Program-made: the position numbers and the translations under genes
Notes under the pieces: model-generated
What the model was told of the DNA's origin: nothing
What the model saw: the letters and a program-made list of their open reading frames with translations, nothing else
Databases searched by the model: none
DNA from: Oerskovia rustica
GTDB taxonomy: Bacteria > Actinomycetota > Actinomycetes > Actinomycetales > Cellulomonadaceae
Reading direction: 5' to 3'
Assembly: GCF_014836555.1 (NCBI RefSeq)
Contig: NZ_JACSQQ010000005.1
Span: 72,110 to 136,109 of the forward strand
DNA: 64,000 nt
Shown: piece by piece, positions 53,401 through 60,964 of the stretch
How the letters are laid out: each line of letters starts with the position of its first letter
Position numbering within the stretch: position 1 is the stretch's first letter

Positions 53401-54892
53401 GTCGGGCTGGGGTCAGAACGGAACACTGTCAGGCGGCATCACGTGGGTGACCGGGGTCGACGGCAAGGCCGTGCGCCTCGACGGGTCGACGGGCACGGTG
53501 TCCGTGCCGGACGCGGACGGGTTGGACGTGTCGTCGGCGCTGACGGTGTCGGCGTGGGTGCGCCCCGAGCGCCACGCGACGCAGTACGTGGTGAAGAAGG
53601 CGGTGTCGGGGTCCGCCGACGGTTACGAGCTGGGCATCTCGAGCGCCGGGAAGCCGTTCCTGCGGGTCAACCAGAAGACGTCCGGTGACACGTTCCGGGT
53701 CAACGCCACCTCGGTGCTCCCGACGAACGGGACGACCTGGGTGCACCTCGCGGGGACGTACGACGGGCAGCGCCTGCGGATCTACGTCGACGGCGTCGAG
53801 CAGGGGAACGTCGCCGGTCCTGCGTCGGTGGGCGTCAACACGCTCCCGCTGACGATCGGCGCGCAGCCCGACGGCCTGTACCCCTTCCAGGGCGCGGTCG
53901 ACCAGGCCCGGCTGTACGACCGGGCGCTCACCGCGGCCCAGGTCGCCGAGCTCGTCCAGGCCGTCCAGCCGCCGGCCGCCCCGCCCGTCGCGCAGGACGT
54001 GGTCGCGTCGACCGTGAGCGGGACGCCCGTCACGGGCACGCTCGCGGGCAGCTCACCGAGCGGGGGGACGTTGACGTTCGAGGTGGTGGCCGCTCCGTCG
54101 TCGGGCACGGTGACGGTGACGAACCCCGCCACGGGCGCGTTCACCTACACGCCCGCCGCGGGCTTCGTCGGGTCGACGAGCTTCACCTTCCGCGTGGGCG
54201 CGAACGGGCTCTGGTCGAACGTCGCGACGGCGTCCGTCCAGGTCGCACCCGCGGGCGGCCTCCGCGGCGCGTGGGACCTCGACGAGGGCATCGGCCTCGC
54301 GGCGGCCGACTCGTCGGGCTGGGGCAACGCGGGGGCACTCTCGGGCGGGACGACGTGGGTCACGGCCGGTGGCCGGTCCGCCGTGCGGTTCGACGGCGCG
54401 ACGGGCAAGGTCACGATCCCTGACGCGAACGCCCTCGACGTCTCGACCGCGCTGACGGTCGCCGCCTGGGTGCGGTCCGAGCAGGTCGCGACGCAGTACG
54501 TCGTCAAGAAGGCCGCACCGAGCGCGACCGACGGGTTCGAGCTCGGCCTGTCGAGCGCGGGCAAGGCGTTCCTGCGGCTCAACCAGGCGACGTCGGGCGA
54601 CACCTTCCGCGTCAACGCCACGTCGACCTACCCGTCCGACGGCACCACGTGGGTGCACCTCGTGGGCACCTACGACGGGCAGCGGATGCGCCTGTACGTC
54701 GACGGTGTCGAGCAGGGGAACGTCGCGGGCCCCGCGTCGGTCGGGGTCAACACGCTCCCGCTCCTCCTGGGCGGGCAGCCCGGCGGCACGCTCCCGCTCA
54801 AGGGGGCCGTCGACGGCGTGCGGCTCTACGACCGGGCGCTGAGCGCTGCCGAGGTCGCCACGCTCAGGACGCAGACTCCGCCGCCTGCCTGA
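50480..54892 (+). CDS. Giant secreted protein with three Ig-like/LamG repeat units
   Basis: The product is 1,470 residues. An Arg-rich start and hydrophobic segment (VAPLVVAGLVLATAGSVV) end in ASASAP, a signal peptide. Residues ~55-170 resemble a beta-sandwich pre-peptidase or carbohydrate-binding domain (KSLWWRWTAPASGPISFSTSGSELDTTVAV). Residues ~190-550 look like a propeller of BNR/exo-sialidase-like blades (SKLWFAHDTWWAAL, TGTIDVDTTGRLWLVSD, NLGDGMADDHMNVAVASDGTLYAAV). From ~577 three units of 304 residues follow, each an Ig-like/cadherin-like domain (GALTFEVVAAPSSGTVTVTN) plus a LamG/concanavalin-like domain (ALTVSAWVRPE, GTTWVHLAGTYDGQRLRIYVDGV). There is no LPxTG anchor. A role as a surface or matrix glycan-binding protein is likely. 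Its last 29 nt overlap the convergent acyltransferase-fold gene. Confidence 0.85.
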   Translation: MTARPDGPPRRPTTARRRIARVVAPLVVAGLVLATAGSVVTGDVGPASASAPTPVPVTAVQGDSRSEGRAIGGTVGQDVAPNFSADGAGPETPSTVAKSLWWRWTAPASGPISFSTSGSELDTTVAVRRASAPRTVVATNDDDGDVSTSRVTFDAVEGEEYLVEVGTKAGEPGLVTLAWQEPAPSLDAAPSGPSALAETALTTTAVPLSGNTGEKPQSKLWFAHDTWWAALASTSTTPAGTWVWRYDQTAGTWTNVVRISDRTDVRADVKVVGDVAHVLLHGPTTALVSVEYVASSNSYQPWSQRQTATAVSLPGSETGTIDVDTTGRLWLVSDTSTSIQARYADSPYTSFSAPVTVASGVLDDDIGMVTALPGGKIGVLWSNQSTERFGFRTHVDGAAPATWTADEKPAQSSALNLGDGMADDHMNVAVASDGTLYAAVKTSYDSQGATVIGLLVRRPNGTWDPIYEVDRLGTRPIVEIDEVTGLLRVVYTHSEVLDDIIEKVTPLASISFSQSARTVLDGTYNNVTGAKQNVQGATLVMAASSSTAGTARLPWIDPRGPVATAGLTATSVGVAATGTLKGSSPVGGALTFEVVAAPSSGTVTVTNPATGAFTYTPAEGFVGATSFTFRVKAGATWSNVATQSVRVTAVAGARGTWELDEGAGVLTADSSGWGFQGTLTGGTSWVTGKAGKAVRLDGSTGKVSVPDADGLDVSSALTVSAWVRPERSATQYVVKKAVSGSADGYELGISSAGKPFLRVNQKTSGDTFRVNATSVLPTNGTTWVHLAGTYDGQRLRIYVDGVEQGSIAGPSSVGVNTLPLTIGAQPDGLYPFQGAVDSVRLSDRALTAAQVAELVQGSGPVPMTPVATDGASTTTTGTAVTGTLAGSSPSGGALTFEVVAAPSSGTVAVTNPATGAFTYTPAAGFVGTTSFTFRVKAGTTWSNVATQTVRVTSVAGIRGLWGLDEGTGTTTADSSGWGQNGTLSGGITWVTGVDGKAVRLDGSTGTVSVPDADGLDVSSALTVSAWVRPERHATQYVVKKAVSGSADGYELGISSAGKPFLRVNQKTSGDTFRVNATSVLPTNGTTWVHLAGTYDGQRLRIYVDGVEQGNVAGPASVGVNTLPLTIGAQPDGLYPFQGAVDQARLYDRALTAAQVAELVQAVQPPAAPPVAQDVVASTVSGTPVTGTLAGSSPSGGTLTFEVVAAPSSGTVTVTNPATGAFTYTPAAGFVGSTSFTFRVGANGLWSNVATASVQVAPAGGLRGAWDLDEGIGLAAADSSGWGNAGALSGGTTWVTAGGRSAVRFDGATGKVTIPDANALDVSTALTVAAWVRSEQVATQYVVKKAAPSATDGFELGLSSAGKAFLRLNQATSGDTFRVNATSTYPSDGTTWVHLVGTYDGQRMRLYVDGVEQGNVAGPASVGVNTLPLLLGGQPGGTLPLKGAVDGVRLYDRALSAAEVATLRTQTPPPA
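52211..54892 (+). repeat. Three tandem coding repeats, exact 912-bp period
   Basis: Units start at 52211, 53123 and 54035, an exact 912 bp (304 residues) apart; the last is cut by the gene end at 858 bp. The LamG parts of units 1 and 2 differ at only a handful of residues over about 165, while unit 3 has diverged more. The equal period shows the units arose by unequal recombination and kept register. Confidence 0.9.
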
Positions 54893-56096
54893 CGTCCCGG
54901 GTCGGGGGACGCTCGGCCCGGGAGCGACGCTCGTCCCGGGCCGCGCGGACCCGGCTCGCGAGCACCCGTCGGCCGTGGCCCAGGGCCACGATCTCCCGGA
55001 GCAGCAGCTGACCCGGCCAGCGGCCGAGGGCGGCCGTGAAGGACACCGTGCGCAGCCGCGAGGGGTAGAGCTCGTTCTGGTCGGGGTACAGCGACGGGTG
55101 CATGCACGAGTCGAGCAGGTCGAGGTCGCCCTGGGCGGCGAACCGCTTGACGGTCAGCAGGCGGCCGAGCACCCCGGGCGCGTGCTGCGCCCACTTCTCG
55201 GCGTACTCGTCGTACCAGGCGAACAGGGTGCCTCCGGACCGCAGGAACGCGGCCATGTAGAGGGTCTCGCCCGCAGGCCGCAGGGCAAGGAGCGTCGCGC
55301 GCCCCGCAGCGGCGTGCGCCCGGAAGACGTCCACGAACCACTCGGGTCCCTCGCGCAGCCGGGAGAAGCCGACCCCGTTGCGGTCGGGGTCGGCCTTCCA
55401 GGTCTCGAGCTCGAACCGGAGGAACTCGGCCGGGTCCTCGACGACCTCGAGCGTCAGCGTGTCGAGCTCGGCCGGGACGCCCGCGGCCTCCGTGAGGCGG
55501 CGGGCCCGACGGCGGACGGCCTTGGCGCGCGACCTCGGGAGGTAGCCGAAGCTCCCCGGGGCCTCGACCTCGGCGAAGCGCACCGCGGCGCGTTCGTCGC
55601 CGCCCCAGACGTGGAGCGTCGAGCCCTCGTCCGCGAAGGCCCGCTGGAGCGCGGCACCGCCCGGGCCGTCGCCCGAGACGAACGCCATCTCGATGCTCCC
55701 GCCGAGCTCGTGCGAGAACCGCCGGAACGCCCGCACGAGGCCGGTCGCGGCGCGCCGGGGGTCGTCCGCTCGCAGGAGCGGGACGCCGAGCGAGGTGAAC
55801 TGGTTGAGGATCGGCCCGTCGTTGGACGCGTGCCGGTGCGGCCAGCGGCGGTTCGCCGGGACCATCTCGTAGGGCATGAGCGCGAGCCACGAGCCGCCCG
55901 ACTCGACGACCACCAGGCGCAGGGTGCGGTCCGGGTCGAAGTGCGCGGCGGTCGGGACCAGGAAGTGGGGCCCGTAGAACACGTTGGGCTCGGCGGCGTG
56001 ATCGGCGAGGTCCCTCCAGCGGGAGACGTCCTCGGGACCGAGGGTGGAGACCGCGACGAGGCGGACGGACAGGCGGGGCGAGTCGTTCGAAGGCAT
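54864..56096 (-). CDS. FemAB/CelD-like acyltransferase-fold protein
   Basis: The product is 410 residues with the double-GNAT fold of CelD/BcsL and FemAB-type proteins. WRDLADHAAEPNVFYGPHFLVPTAAHF near the N-terminus, GGSWLALMPYEMVPANRRWP, SRAKAVRRRARRLTEAAGVPAELDTLTLE, LRFELETWKADPDRNGVGF, FVDVFRAHAAAGRATLLALRPAGETLYMAAFL and WYDEYAEKWAQHAPGVLGRLLTVKRFAAQGDLDLLDSC follow the family order. Such proteins transfer amino-acyl or acetyl groups onto cell-surface glycans or are needed for exopolysaccharide export. The start is at 56096, with weak GGGAA before it. Its end overlaps the giant LamG gene by 29 nt, antisense. It is a paralogue of the next gene. Confidence 0.82.
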   Translation of the reverse strand: MPSNDSPRLSVRLVAVSTLGPEDVSRWRDLADHAAEPNVFYGPHFLVPTAAHFDPDRTLRLVVVESGGSWLALMPYEMVPANRRWPHRHASNDGPILNQFTSLGVPLLRADDPRRAATGLVRAFRRFSHELGGSIEMAFVSGDGPGGAALQRAFADEGSTLHVWGGDERAAVRFAEVEAPGSFGYLPRSRAKAVRRRARRLTEAAGVPAELDTLTLEVVEDPAEFLRFELETWKADPDRNGVGFSRLREGPEWFVDVFRAHAAAGRATLLALRPAGETLYMAAFLRSGGTLFAWYDEYAEKWAQHAPGVLGRLLTVKRFAAQGDLDLLDSCMHPSLYPDQNELYPSRLRTVSFTAALGRWPGQLLLREIVALGHGRRVLASRVRAARDERRSRAERPPTRDVRQAAESAS

Positions 56097-56223
56097 GGGT
56101 TCCCGTTCGAGGGGAGGCGGCACGACGTGCCGCACGGCGGAGCGAGCCCTTGCGGGCTGCACGGGGGAGCGGCGGGGGCGAGAGAAGATCCTCGATCGAC
56201 CCGGAGGGGGAGGAGAGGAGGTG
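56097..56223 (-). other. Gap with two hairpins upstream of the FemAB-like gene
   Basis: On the minus strand, AGCCC-GCAA-GGGCT (56158-56145, with a GNRA-type loop) and GCGGCAC-GTC-GTGCCGC (56133-56117) follow each other in the leader of the gene at 56096. They may be attenuators or RNA-processing structures. The small gene at 56224-56445 ends just before. Confidence 0.45.
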
Positions 56224-56445
56224 TCAGCGAACCGTCGGGAGGCCCGACGGAGGGCCCTCACCGGGGTGCAGGAGGCCGAGCTCAGGGCCACGGTAGGTCG
56301 TGCGGTGGAGGTACACGGGGGCGGCCGGTGCGGGGTCGGAGGACGCGTCGGTCCACGCCCTGCCCGTGTGCCCGAGCGTCGCGGCGAGGATGCCGCGGTC
56401 GTTCCATGCCATCGCTCGCCCCCCACCGGGTGTCGTCCCGATCAT
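56224..56445 (-). CDS. Small hypothetical protein (73 residues)
   Basis: A 73-residue reading frame whose ATG overlaps the stop of the upstream FemAB-like gene (ATGA), the coupling used throughout this locus. The sequence starts MIGTTPGGGRAMAWNDRGIL and contains one Trp-rich stretch (GRAWTDASSD) and a Pro/Leu tail ending PSGLPTVR. No membrane segment or known motif is visible. It could be a small partner of the acyltransferase-fold proteins or a fortuitous frame. A second ATG within it (residue 12, MAWNDRGIL) is an alternative start. Confidence 0.45.
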   Translation of the reverse strand: MIGTTPGGGRAMAWNDRGILAATLGHTGRAWTDASSDPAPAAPVYLHRTTYRGPELGLLHPGEGPPSGLPTVR

Positions 56446-57602
56446 GACGCGTCCTCGGCAGTCTCGCGCGGCGTGCCCACGACGCGGTCGCGCAGTCGGC
56501 GCAGGGTCGGCACCGAGCGCACGAGGAGGCGCGGGAGGAGACCGCGCGTCGCGAGCACGACCCCGACAAGCGTCCGGCGGTCCCGGTAGAGGCCGCTCGG
56601 GCCGACGTTCTTGGGGTGCAGGCACGGGTCGAACCGGTCCGCGGTCGTGCTCCCCAGGACGAACTCCTGCTCCACGACACGCCCGATCACGCCGGGGCTG
56701 AACCTCGCGAAGCGCTCGTCGTACGTGTCCATGAGGGAGTACAGCGTCCCGCCGGCGCCCAGGAGCATCGACATGTACACCACGTCGTCGCCCGCGACGA
56801 GCGTGAGCAGGTGGAGGTTCTTGCGGTCGCGCAGGCCGTCGGTCACGTCGGTGAACCACTCGACGGCTCCCGGGGTCACGTCGAGCGCACCGCCGTCCTG
56901 GTCGACGTCGCCCTTCCAGCCCGAGGCCTCGAGGGCGACGAAGTCCTCGAAGGCTCGCGGGTCCGCCCCGCGGTCCTCCATGACGAGCGGCCGTCCGGCC
57001 GACTCCTCGAGGCGGCGGGTCAGCCGCTCGACCTGCTTGCGCTTGGAGCGGCTCAGGGCGTCCCGGGGGGCGGGCGCGTCGCTCGCACGGTCCAGGAACG
57101 CCCGCTCGAAGCGCGATCGTTCGAGCATCGGGACGCCGGCGCGGTGGCACGCGTCATGGAGGGCGTCGCTCAACGCGCCGTCGCCGGGCAGCAGGGTGAG
57201 CTCGACGAGGGGTGGGAAGCCGTTGCGCCGGTCTGCGAGGTAGCCGAGCAGGTGGTCGAGCGCGGTCGCCGCGTGCTCCGTGTCGACGAGGGGTGCGCAC
57301 AGCGGTGCGTCGTCCTTGAGGAAGGCGCCCGCGGTCGTCGCGTACCGCAGCGGTGTGCCGTGGAACCGCTCGTCACGGCTGAGGGGCAGGAGCGCGATCA
57401 TCCGGTCGTCGCGCTCGACGACGAGCAGCACGATGCCGGTGGTCCGTGCGAGCCACCGGGACGCCGAGAGCAGGTAGGCGGGGGACAGGAACGGGTTGGG
57501 TTCGAGCGCGCGGTCCACGAGGTCGGCCCAGCGCTCTGCCTCGACGGGCGTCACCTCGCCCAGGCGCAGCGTCCTGGCGCGCACGGCGCCGGCCGGGTTC
57601 AC
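56442..57602 (-). CDS. FemAB/CelD-like acyltransferase-fold protein
   Basis: The product is 386 residues and a paralogue of the gene at 54864-56096. WADLVDRALEPNPFLSPAYLLSASRWLARTTGIVLLVVERDD, RSKRKQVERLTRRLEESAGRPL, FEDFVALEASGWKGDVDQDGGALDVTPG and LLTLVAGDDVVYMSMLLGAGGTLYSLMDTYDERFARFSPG follow the CelD/FemAB-like order. The active site of the family is not defined by one strict motif. GTG at 57602 is chosen because it overlaps the preceding GT stop (GTGA); GTG at 57611 is possible. It is likely to modify the glycan made by the locus. Confidence 0.82.
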   Translation of the reverse strand: MNPAGAVRARTLRLGEVTPVEAERWADLVDRALEPNPFLSPAYLLSASRWLARTTGIVLLVVERDDRMIALLPLSRDERFHGTPLRYATTAGAFLKDDAPLCAPLVDTEHAATALDHLLGYLADRRNGFPPLVELTLLPGDGALSDALHDACHRAGVPMLERSRFERAFLDRASDAPAPRDALSRSKRKQVERLTRRLEESAGRPLVMEDRGADPRAFEDFVALEASGWKGDVDQDGGALDVTPGAVEWFTDVTDGLRDRKNLHLLTLVAGDDVVYMSMLLGAGGTLYSLMDTYDERFARFSPGVIGRVVEQEFVLGSTTADRFDPCLHPKNVGPSGLYRDRRTLVGVVLATRGLLPRLLVRSVPTLRRLRDRVVGTPRETAEDAS

Positions 57603-58795
57603 GCCGGCCACCCGGGGCTGTGGGCCCGGGCGCCACCGAGGGCCTGGTCGAGCCGGGCGCGGGCGTGAGACCAGTCCATCTCGGCCGCGTGCGCGCGCCC
57701 GGCCTCCTGGGCGCGGACGAGCAGGGACTCGTCGTCGGCGAGCGCGGCGAGGGTCTCGGCGAGGGCGGCGACGTCGCCGGGGGGCACGAGGATCCCGGCG
57801 GTGCCGACGGCCTCGGGGATCCCGCCGATGTCGGAGGCGACGACGGCAGCGCCCGCGGCCATGCCCTCGAGCGCCGTCAGGGCGAAGGGCTCGGCCCAGC
57901 GCGAGGGGACCACGACGACGTCGGCGGTGCGCAGGACCTCACGCACCTCGCCGCGGGGGAGGAAACCCGTGAAGGTCGTCGGCACGGTCGTCCCCGCGGA
58001 GCGTCGGCGCAGGTCGCGCTCGTAGGGCGTCAGGGGGTCCGCGGCGTCGAAGCCCGCCGCACCGACCACGGTGAGCCGCACGTCGGCGCGCGCGAGGCGC
58101 CGGACCGCGTCCACGACGACGTCCACCCCCTTGTCCGGGATGGCGCGACCGACGAACACCACGTGCAGGGCGCCGCCGCGCTCCGAACGGCCCGCCGAGG
58201 GCGCGTCGCCGGTCGGCGCGTCGACCCCGTTGTGGACCACGACCACGCGGTCCCGGAGACCGGGCGGGAGCAGCGCCGTCGTCTCGTCGGCCAGGAACGC
58301 GCTCACGCACACGATGCGGTGGACCGGCCCGAGCGTGCGGGCCAGCTCGCGGTGGCCGTAGGTGCGCAGGAGCTGGTTGTGCGCGTACAGCACGGGCAGG
58401 TGCCGGTCGGCGTCGACGAGCGGGACGAGCTGGGGGGCGTTGTGCGCGAACACGTACGACGGCGGCCAGGCGGCCTGGTCGCGGACGGTCGCCGCGAATG
58501 CGCGCCGGGCGCCGTGACGGGGCAGCCCCACGCGTGAGGCGGCCGCGTCGGTGTAGCGCTCCCAACCTCGCGCCGAGGCCTGCGGGTACTCGACGACGTG
58601 CGCGCCGTCGTAGCGGTCGGGGTAGGTGCCGCGCGCCACGACGACCGACGACGGCGCGGAGCTCGGGGACGCCCCCTGCACCAGGCCGTCGACGACCGTC
58701 GGCACCGCGCTCCCGGTCCGCGGGGAGTAGTGGTCGCCGGGGGTCAGGACATGGACGTGCCCGCGCTCGGGCGGCGTCTGGTCGGACCACTTCAT
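57599..58795 (-). CDS. Glycosyltransferase, GT4 family
   Basis: The product is 398 residues. GHVHVLTPGDHYSPRTGSAVPTVVDGLVQ opens the acceptor domain. LHVVFVGRAIPDKGVDVVVDAVRRLARADVRLTVVGAAGFD and SRWAEPFALTALEGMAAGAAVVASDIGGIPEAVG form the donor domain with the E-x7-E motif. AGGAGG with 7-nt spacing precedes ATG 58795. The gene follows the ABC exporter permease gene by 20 bp in the same direction. Confidence 0.9.
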   Translation of the reverse strand: MKWSDQTPPERGHVHVLTPGDHYSPRTGSAVPTVVDGLVQGASPSSAPSSVVVARGTYPDRYDGAHVVEYPQASARGWERYTDAAASRVGLPRHGARRAFAATVRDQAAWPPSYVFAHNAPQLVPLVDADRHLPVLYAHNQLLRTYGHRELARTLGPVHRIVCVSAFLADETTALLPPGLRDRVVVVHNGVDAPTGDAPSAGRSERGGALHVVFVGRAIPDKGVDVVVDAVRRLARADVRLTVVGAAGFDAADPLTPYERDLRRRSAGTTVPTTFTGFLPRGEVREVLRTADVVVVPSRWAEPFALTALEGMAAGAAVVASDIGGIPEAVGTAGILVPPGDVAALAETLAALADDESLLVRAQEAGRAHAAEMDWSHARARLDQALGGARAHSPGWPA

Positions 58796-58815
58796 CGGGA
58801 CCCCTCCTGACCGGG

Positions 58816-59634
58816 TCAGATCACGTCGGCGAAGCCACGCTCGAGCTTCTGGAAGATCAGTGCGCCACCCGTGAAGGCGAGCCCCGACACCACGACCAGG
58901 GCGACGACCTGCCACGCCTCGGGGGCCGCCTGCCCGAGCAGCGACCAGCGGAAGCCCTCGAGCAGCCACGTGAGCGGGTTGATGTTGAAGATCCACAGCA
59001 GGTTCGCCGGGACGGCCTCCAACGAGTAGGCGACGGGGGTCGCGTACATGAGGATCTGGACGACCCAGGGCAGGGCGTACCCGACGTCGCGGTACTTGAC
59101 CATGACGGCCGAGCTCGCGACCCCGATCGCAGCGCCCAGCAGCACGGCCAGCAGCGTCCAGAACGGCAGGAGCAGGATGGGCCACCCGGGGTTGATCCCG
59201 TAGACGAACAGCAGGATCACGAACAGCCCGAACGCGACGGCGTAGTCGACGAGGACCGCGAGGATCGTCGAGAGCGGCACGAGCATGCGCGGGAAGAAGA
59301 CCTTCGACACGAGCGACTGGTTCGCCACGAGCGACGACGACGAGCGGCTCGCGACGCCGCTGAACACGTTCCACGCGAGCTGGCCCGCGAAGGCGAAGAT
59401 GAAGTAGGGGACGCCGTTGCTCGGCAGGTCCGCGACCTGACCGAACACGATCGCGAAGATCCCGGCCGCGGCGAGCGGCTGCAGGATGACCCAGGCGACA
59501 CCGATCACGGTCTGCCGGTAGCGCAGCAGGACGTCGCGCCGACCGAAGCTGATCAGGACCTCGCGGGCCTCCCACAGCTCCTTGACCGACGGCAGGTCCC
59601 ACCGCCCGGGCGGGGTGATCACGGTCTTGCTCAT
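58816..59634 (-). CDS. wzm: Polysaccharide ABC exporter permease (Wzm/TagG-type)
   Basis: The product is 272 residues, an ABC-2 permease. An amphipathic N-terminal region (DLPSVKELWEAREVLISFGRRDVLLRYRQTVIG) precedes six membrane segments; RRDVLLRYRQTVIGVAWVILQPL is typical of Wzm/TagG. It would export lipid-linked glycan to the outer face. Its start lies 2 nt after the Wzt stop. The FVYGINPGWPILLLPFWTLL and VQILMYATPVAYSLEAVP segments match O-antigen exporters. Confidence 0.93.
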   Translation of the reverse strand: MSKTVITPPGRWDLPSVKELWEAREVLISFGRRDVLLRYRQTVIGVAWVILQPLAAAGIFAIVFGQVADLPSNGVPYFIFAFAGQLAWNVFSGVASRSSSSLVANQSLVSKVFFPRMLVPLSTILAVLVDYAVAFGLFVILLFVYGINPGWPILLLPFWTLLAVLLGAAIGVASSAVMVKYRDVGYALPWVVQILMYATPVAYSLEAVPANLLWIFNINPLTWLLEGFRWSLLGQAAPEAWQVVALVVVSGLAFTGGALIFQKLERGFADVI

Positions 59635-59636
59635 CG

Positions 59637-60845
59637 TCACCACCTCTCGTACTGGAAGTCGGCCAGGACCATGCCGTGGGTCAGCGCCTCGTCGGACGTG
59701 ACCTCGGGGTACGGCGGGTTGGGCAGGATCTCGAAGGCTCCCGCGCCCTCCCAGGCGTCGAGGATGCCGGTCTTGCAGACGTACAGGTCGTACGTGTACT
59801 TGCCCGGCTTGAGCCACAGGTCCTTGATGGTCAGCGCGCCGCGCTGGGGGACGCTCGGGTCGAGCCACAGGCCGACGAGGCGGGAGTCGCACTGGACGAC
59901 GATGTTCCCGTTCATGTCGTTGACGTGGCACGAGACGAAGTAGCTGCCGACCAGGTCCGGGTTGGCGCCCACCGCGAACTCGATGACCTTGTCCTCGGTG
60001 GGCTCCATGGTCTCCTCGGCGATGGTCGCCTCGGTGAAGCGGAGCTCGCCGGTGCCGGCGCGCCGGGACGCGTCCTGCTGGGCGACGTGGAAGCTCGTGA
60101 AGCTGTTGCGGTACTCCGCGAGCGCGTCCTCGACGTTGCCCGCGTAGGTGAGCTTGCCCTGGTCGAGGTAGATCGCCCGGGTGCACAACGCGGAGACGGT
60201 CTGCGCCTGGTGGCTCACGTACAGCACCGTGCGACCGTCGCGCGCGACGTCGCGCATCTTGGCGAGCGACTTGGCCTGGAACTCGGCGTCGCCGACCGCG
60301 AGGACCTCGTCGATCGCGAGGATCTCGGTCTCGAGGTGCGCCGCCACGGCGAACGCGAGGCGCACGTACATGCCCGACGAGTAGCGCTTGACCGGGGTCT
60401 CGAGGAACTTCTCGACGCCCGAGAAGTCCACGATCTCGTCGAAGCGACGCTGGATCTCCTTGCGCCGCATGCCCAGGAGCGTGCCGTTGAGGTAGACGTT
60501 CTCCCGACCTGTGAGCTCGGGGTGGAAGCCGGTGCCGACCTCGAGCAGGCTGCCGACCCGCCCGCCCAGCTCGATGCGGCCCGCCGACGGTGCGGTGATC
60601 CGGGTCAGGAGCTTGAGGAGCGTGCTCTTGCCCGCACCGTTGCGCCCGATGATGCCCAGCGCCTCGCCCCACGGGACCTCGAAGTCGACGTCCTTGAGCG
60701 CCTCGAAGTCCTCGAACTCGGGCTTGTGCAGCGGGTGCTTGACCCGGTTGATCACTGCCTCGGCAGCGGTCGTCGGCCGGAAGCCGCTCTTCGCGATGCG
60801 GTAGGACTTGCCCAGGCCCTTCACGGCAACAGCGGGATCCGCCAC
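59637..60845 (-). CDS. wzt: Polysaccharide ABC exporter ATPase with C-terminal glycan-recognition domain (Wzt)
   Basis: The product is 402 residues. The ATPase has the Wzt-type N-terminal loop (SYRIAKSGFRPTTAAEAVINRVKHPLHK), Walker A GRNGAGKSTLLKLL, signature YSSGMYVRLAFAVA and Walker B ILAIDEVLAVGD. From ~265 a beta-sandwich domain (IEFAVGANPDLVGSYFVSCHVNDMNGNIVVQCDSRLVG) resembles the Wzt C-terminal domain that reads the glycan cap. The presence of this domain suggests that chain length or a cap modification is recognised before export. GTG 60845 has GAAGGGG 5 nt upstream. TAGTGT at 60945-60940 (minus) is a candidate -10. Confidence 0.93.
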   Translation of the reverse strand: MADPAVAVKGLGKSYRIAKSGFRPTTAAEAVINRVKHPLHKPEFEDFEALKDVDFEVPWGEALGIIGRNGAGKSTLLKLLTRITAPSAGRIELGGRVGSLLEVGTGFHPELTGRENVYLNGTLLGMRRKEIQRRFDEIVDFSGVEKFLETPVKRYSSGMYVRLAFAVAAHLETEILAIDEVLAVGDAEFQAKSLAKMRDVARDGRTVLYVSHQAQTVSALCTRAIYLDQGKLTYAGNVEDALAEYRNSFTSFHVAQQDASRRAGTGELRFTEATIAEETMEPTEDKVIEFAVGANPDLVGSYFVSCHVNDMNGNIVVQCDSRLVGLWLDPSVPQRGALTIKDLWLKPGKYTYDLYVCKTGILDAWEGAGAFEILPNPPYPEVTSDEALTHGMVLADFQYERW

Positions 60846-60939
60846 GGTGTCCCCTTCGGCATGGTGTCCGCGCGATGCGGATCGAGTGGTGGTCGGAGGC
60901 GTCTCGACCGGTGAGAACCGGGCCGTCTGCGACACGGGC

Positions 60940-60945
60940 ACACTA
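60940..60945 (-). promoter_or_regulatory. Candidate -10 TAGTGT for wzt-wzm
   Basis: On the minus strand TAGTGT lies about 95 nt before the wzt GTG at 60845, in the gap between it and the next GT gene. No -35 is convincing. Confidence 0.4.
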
Positions 60946-60964
60946 TCAGCGGGCGCGCGCCGTA

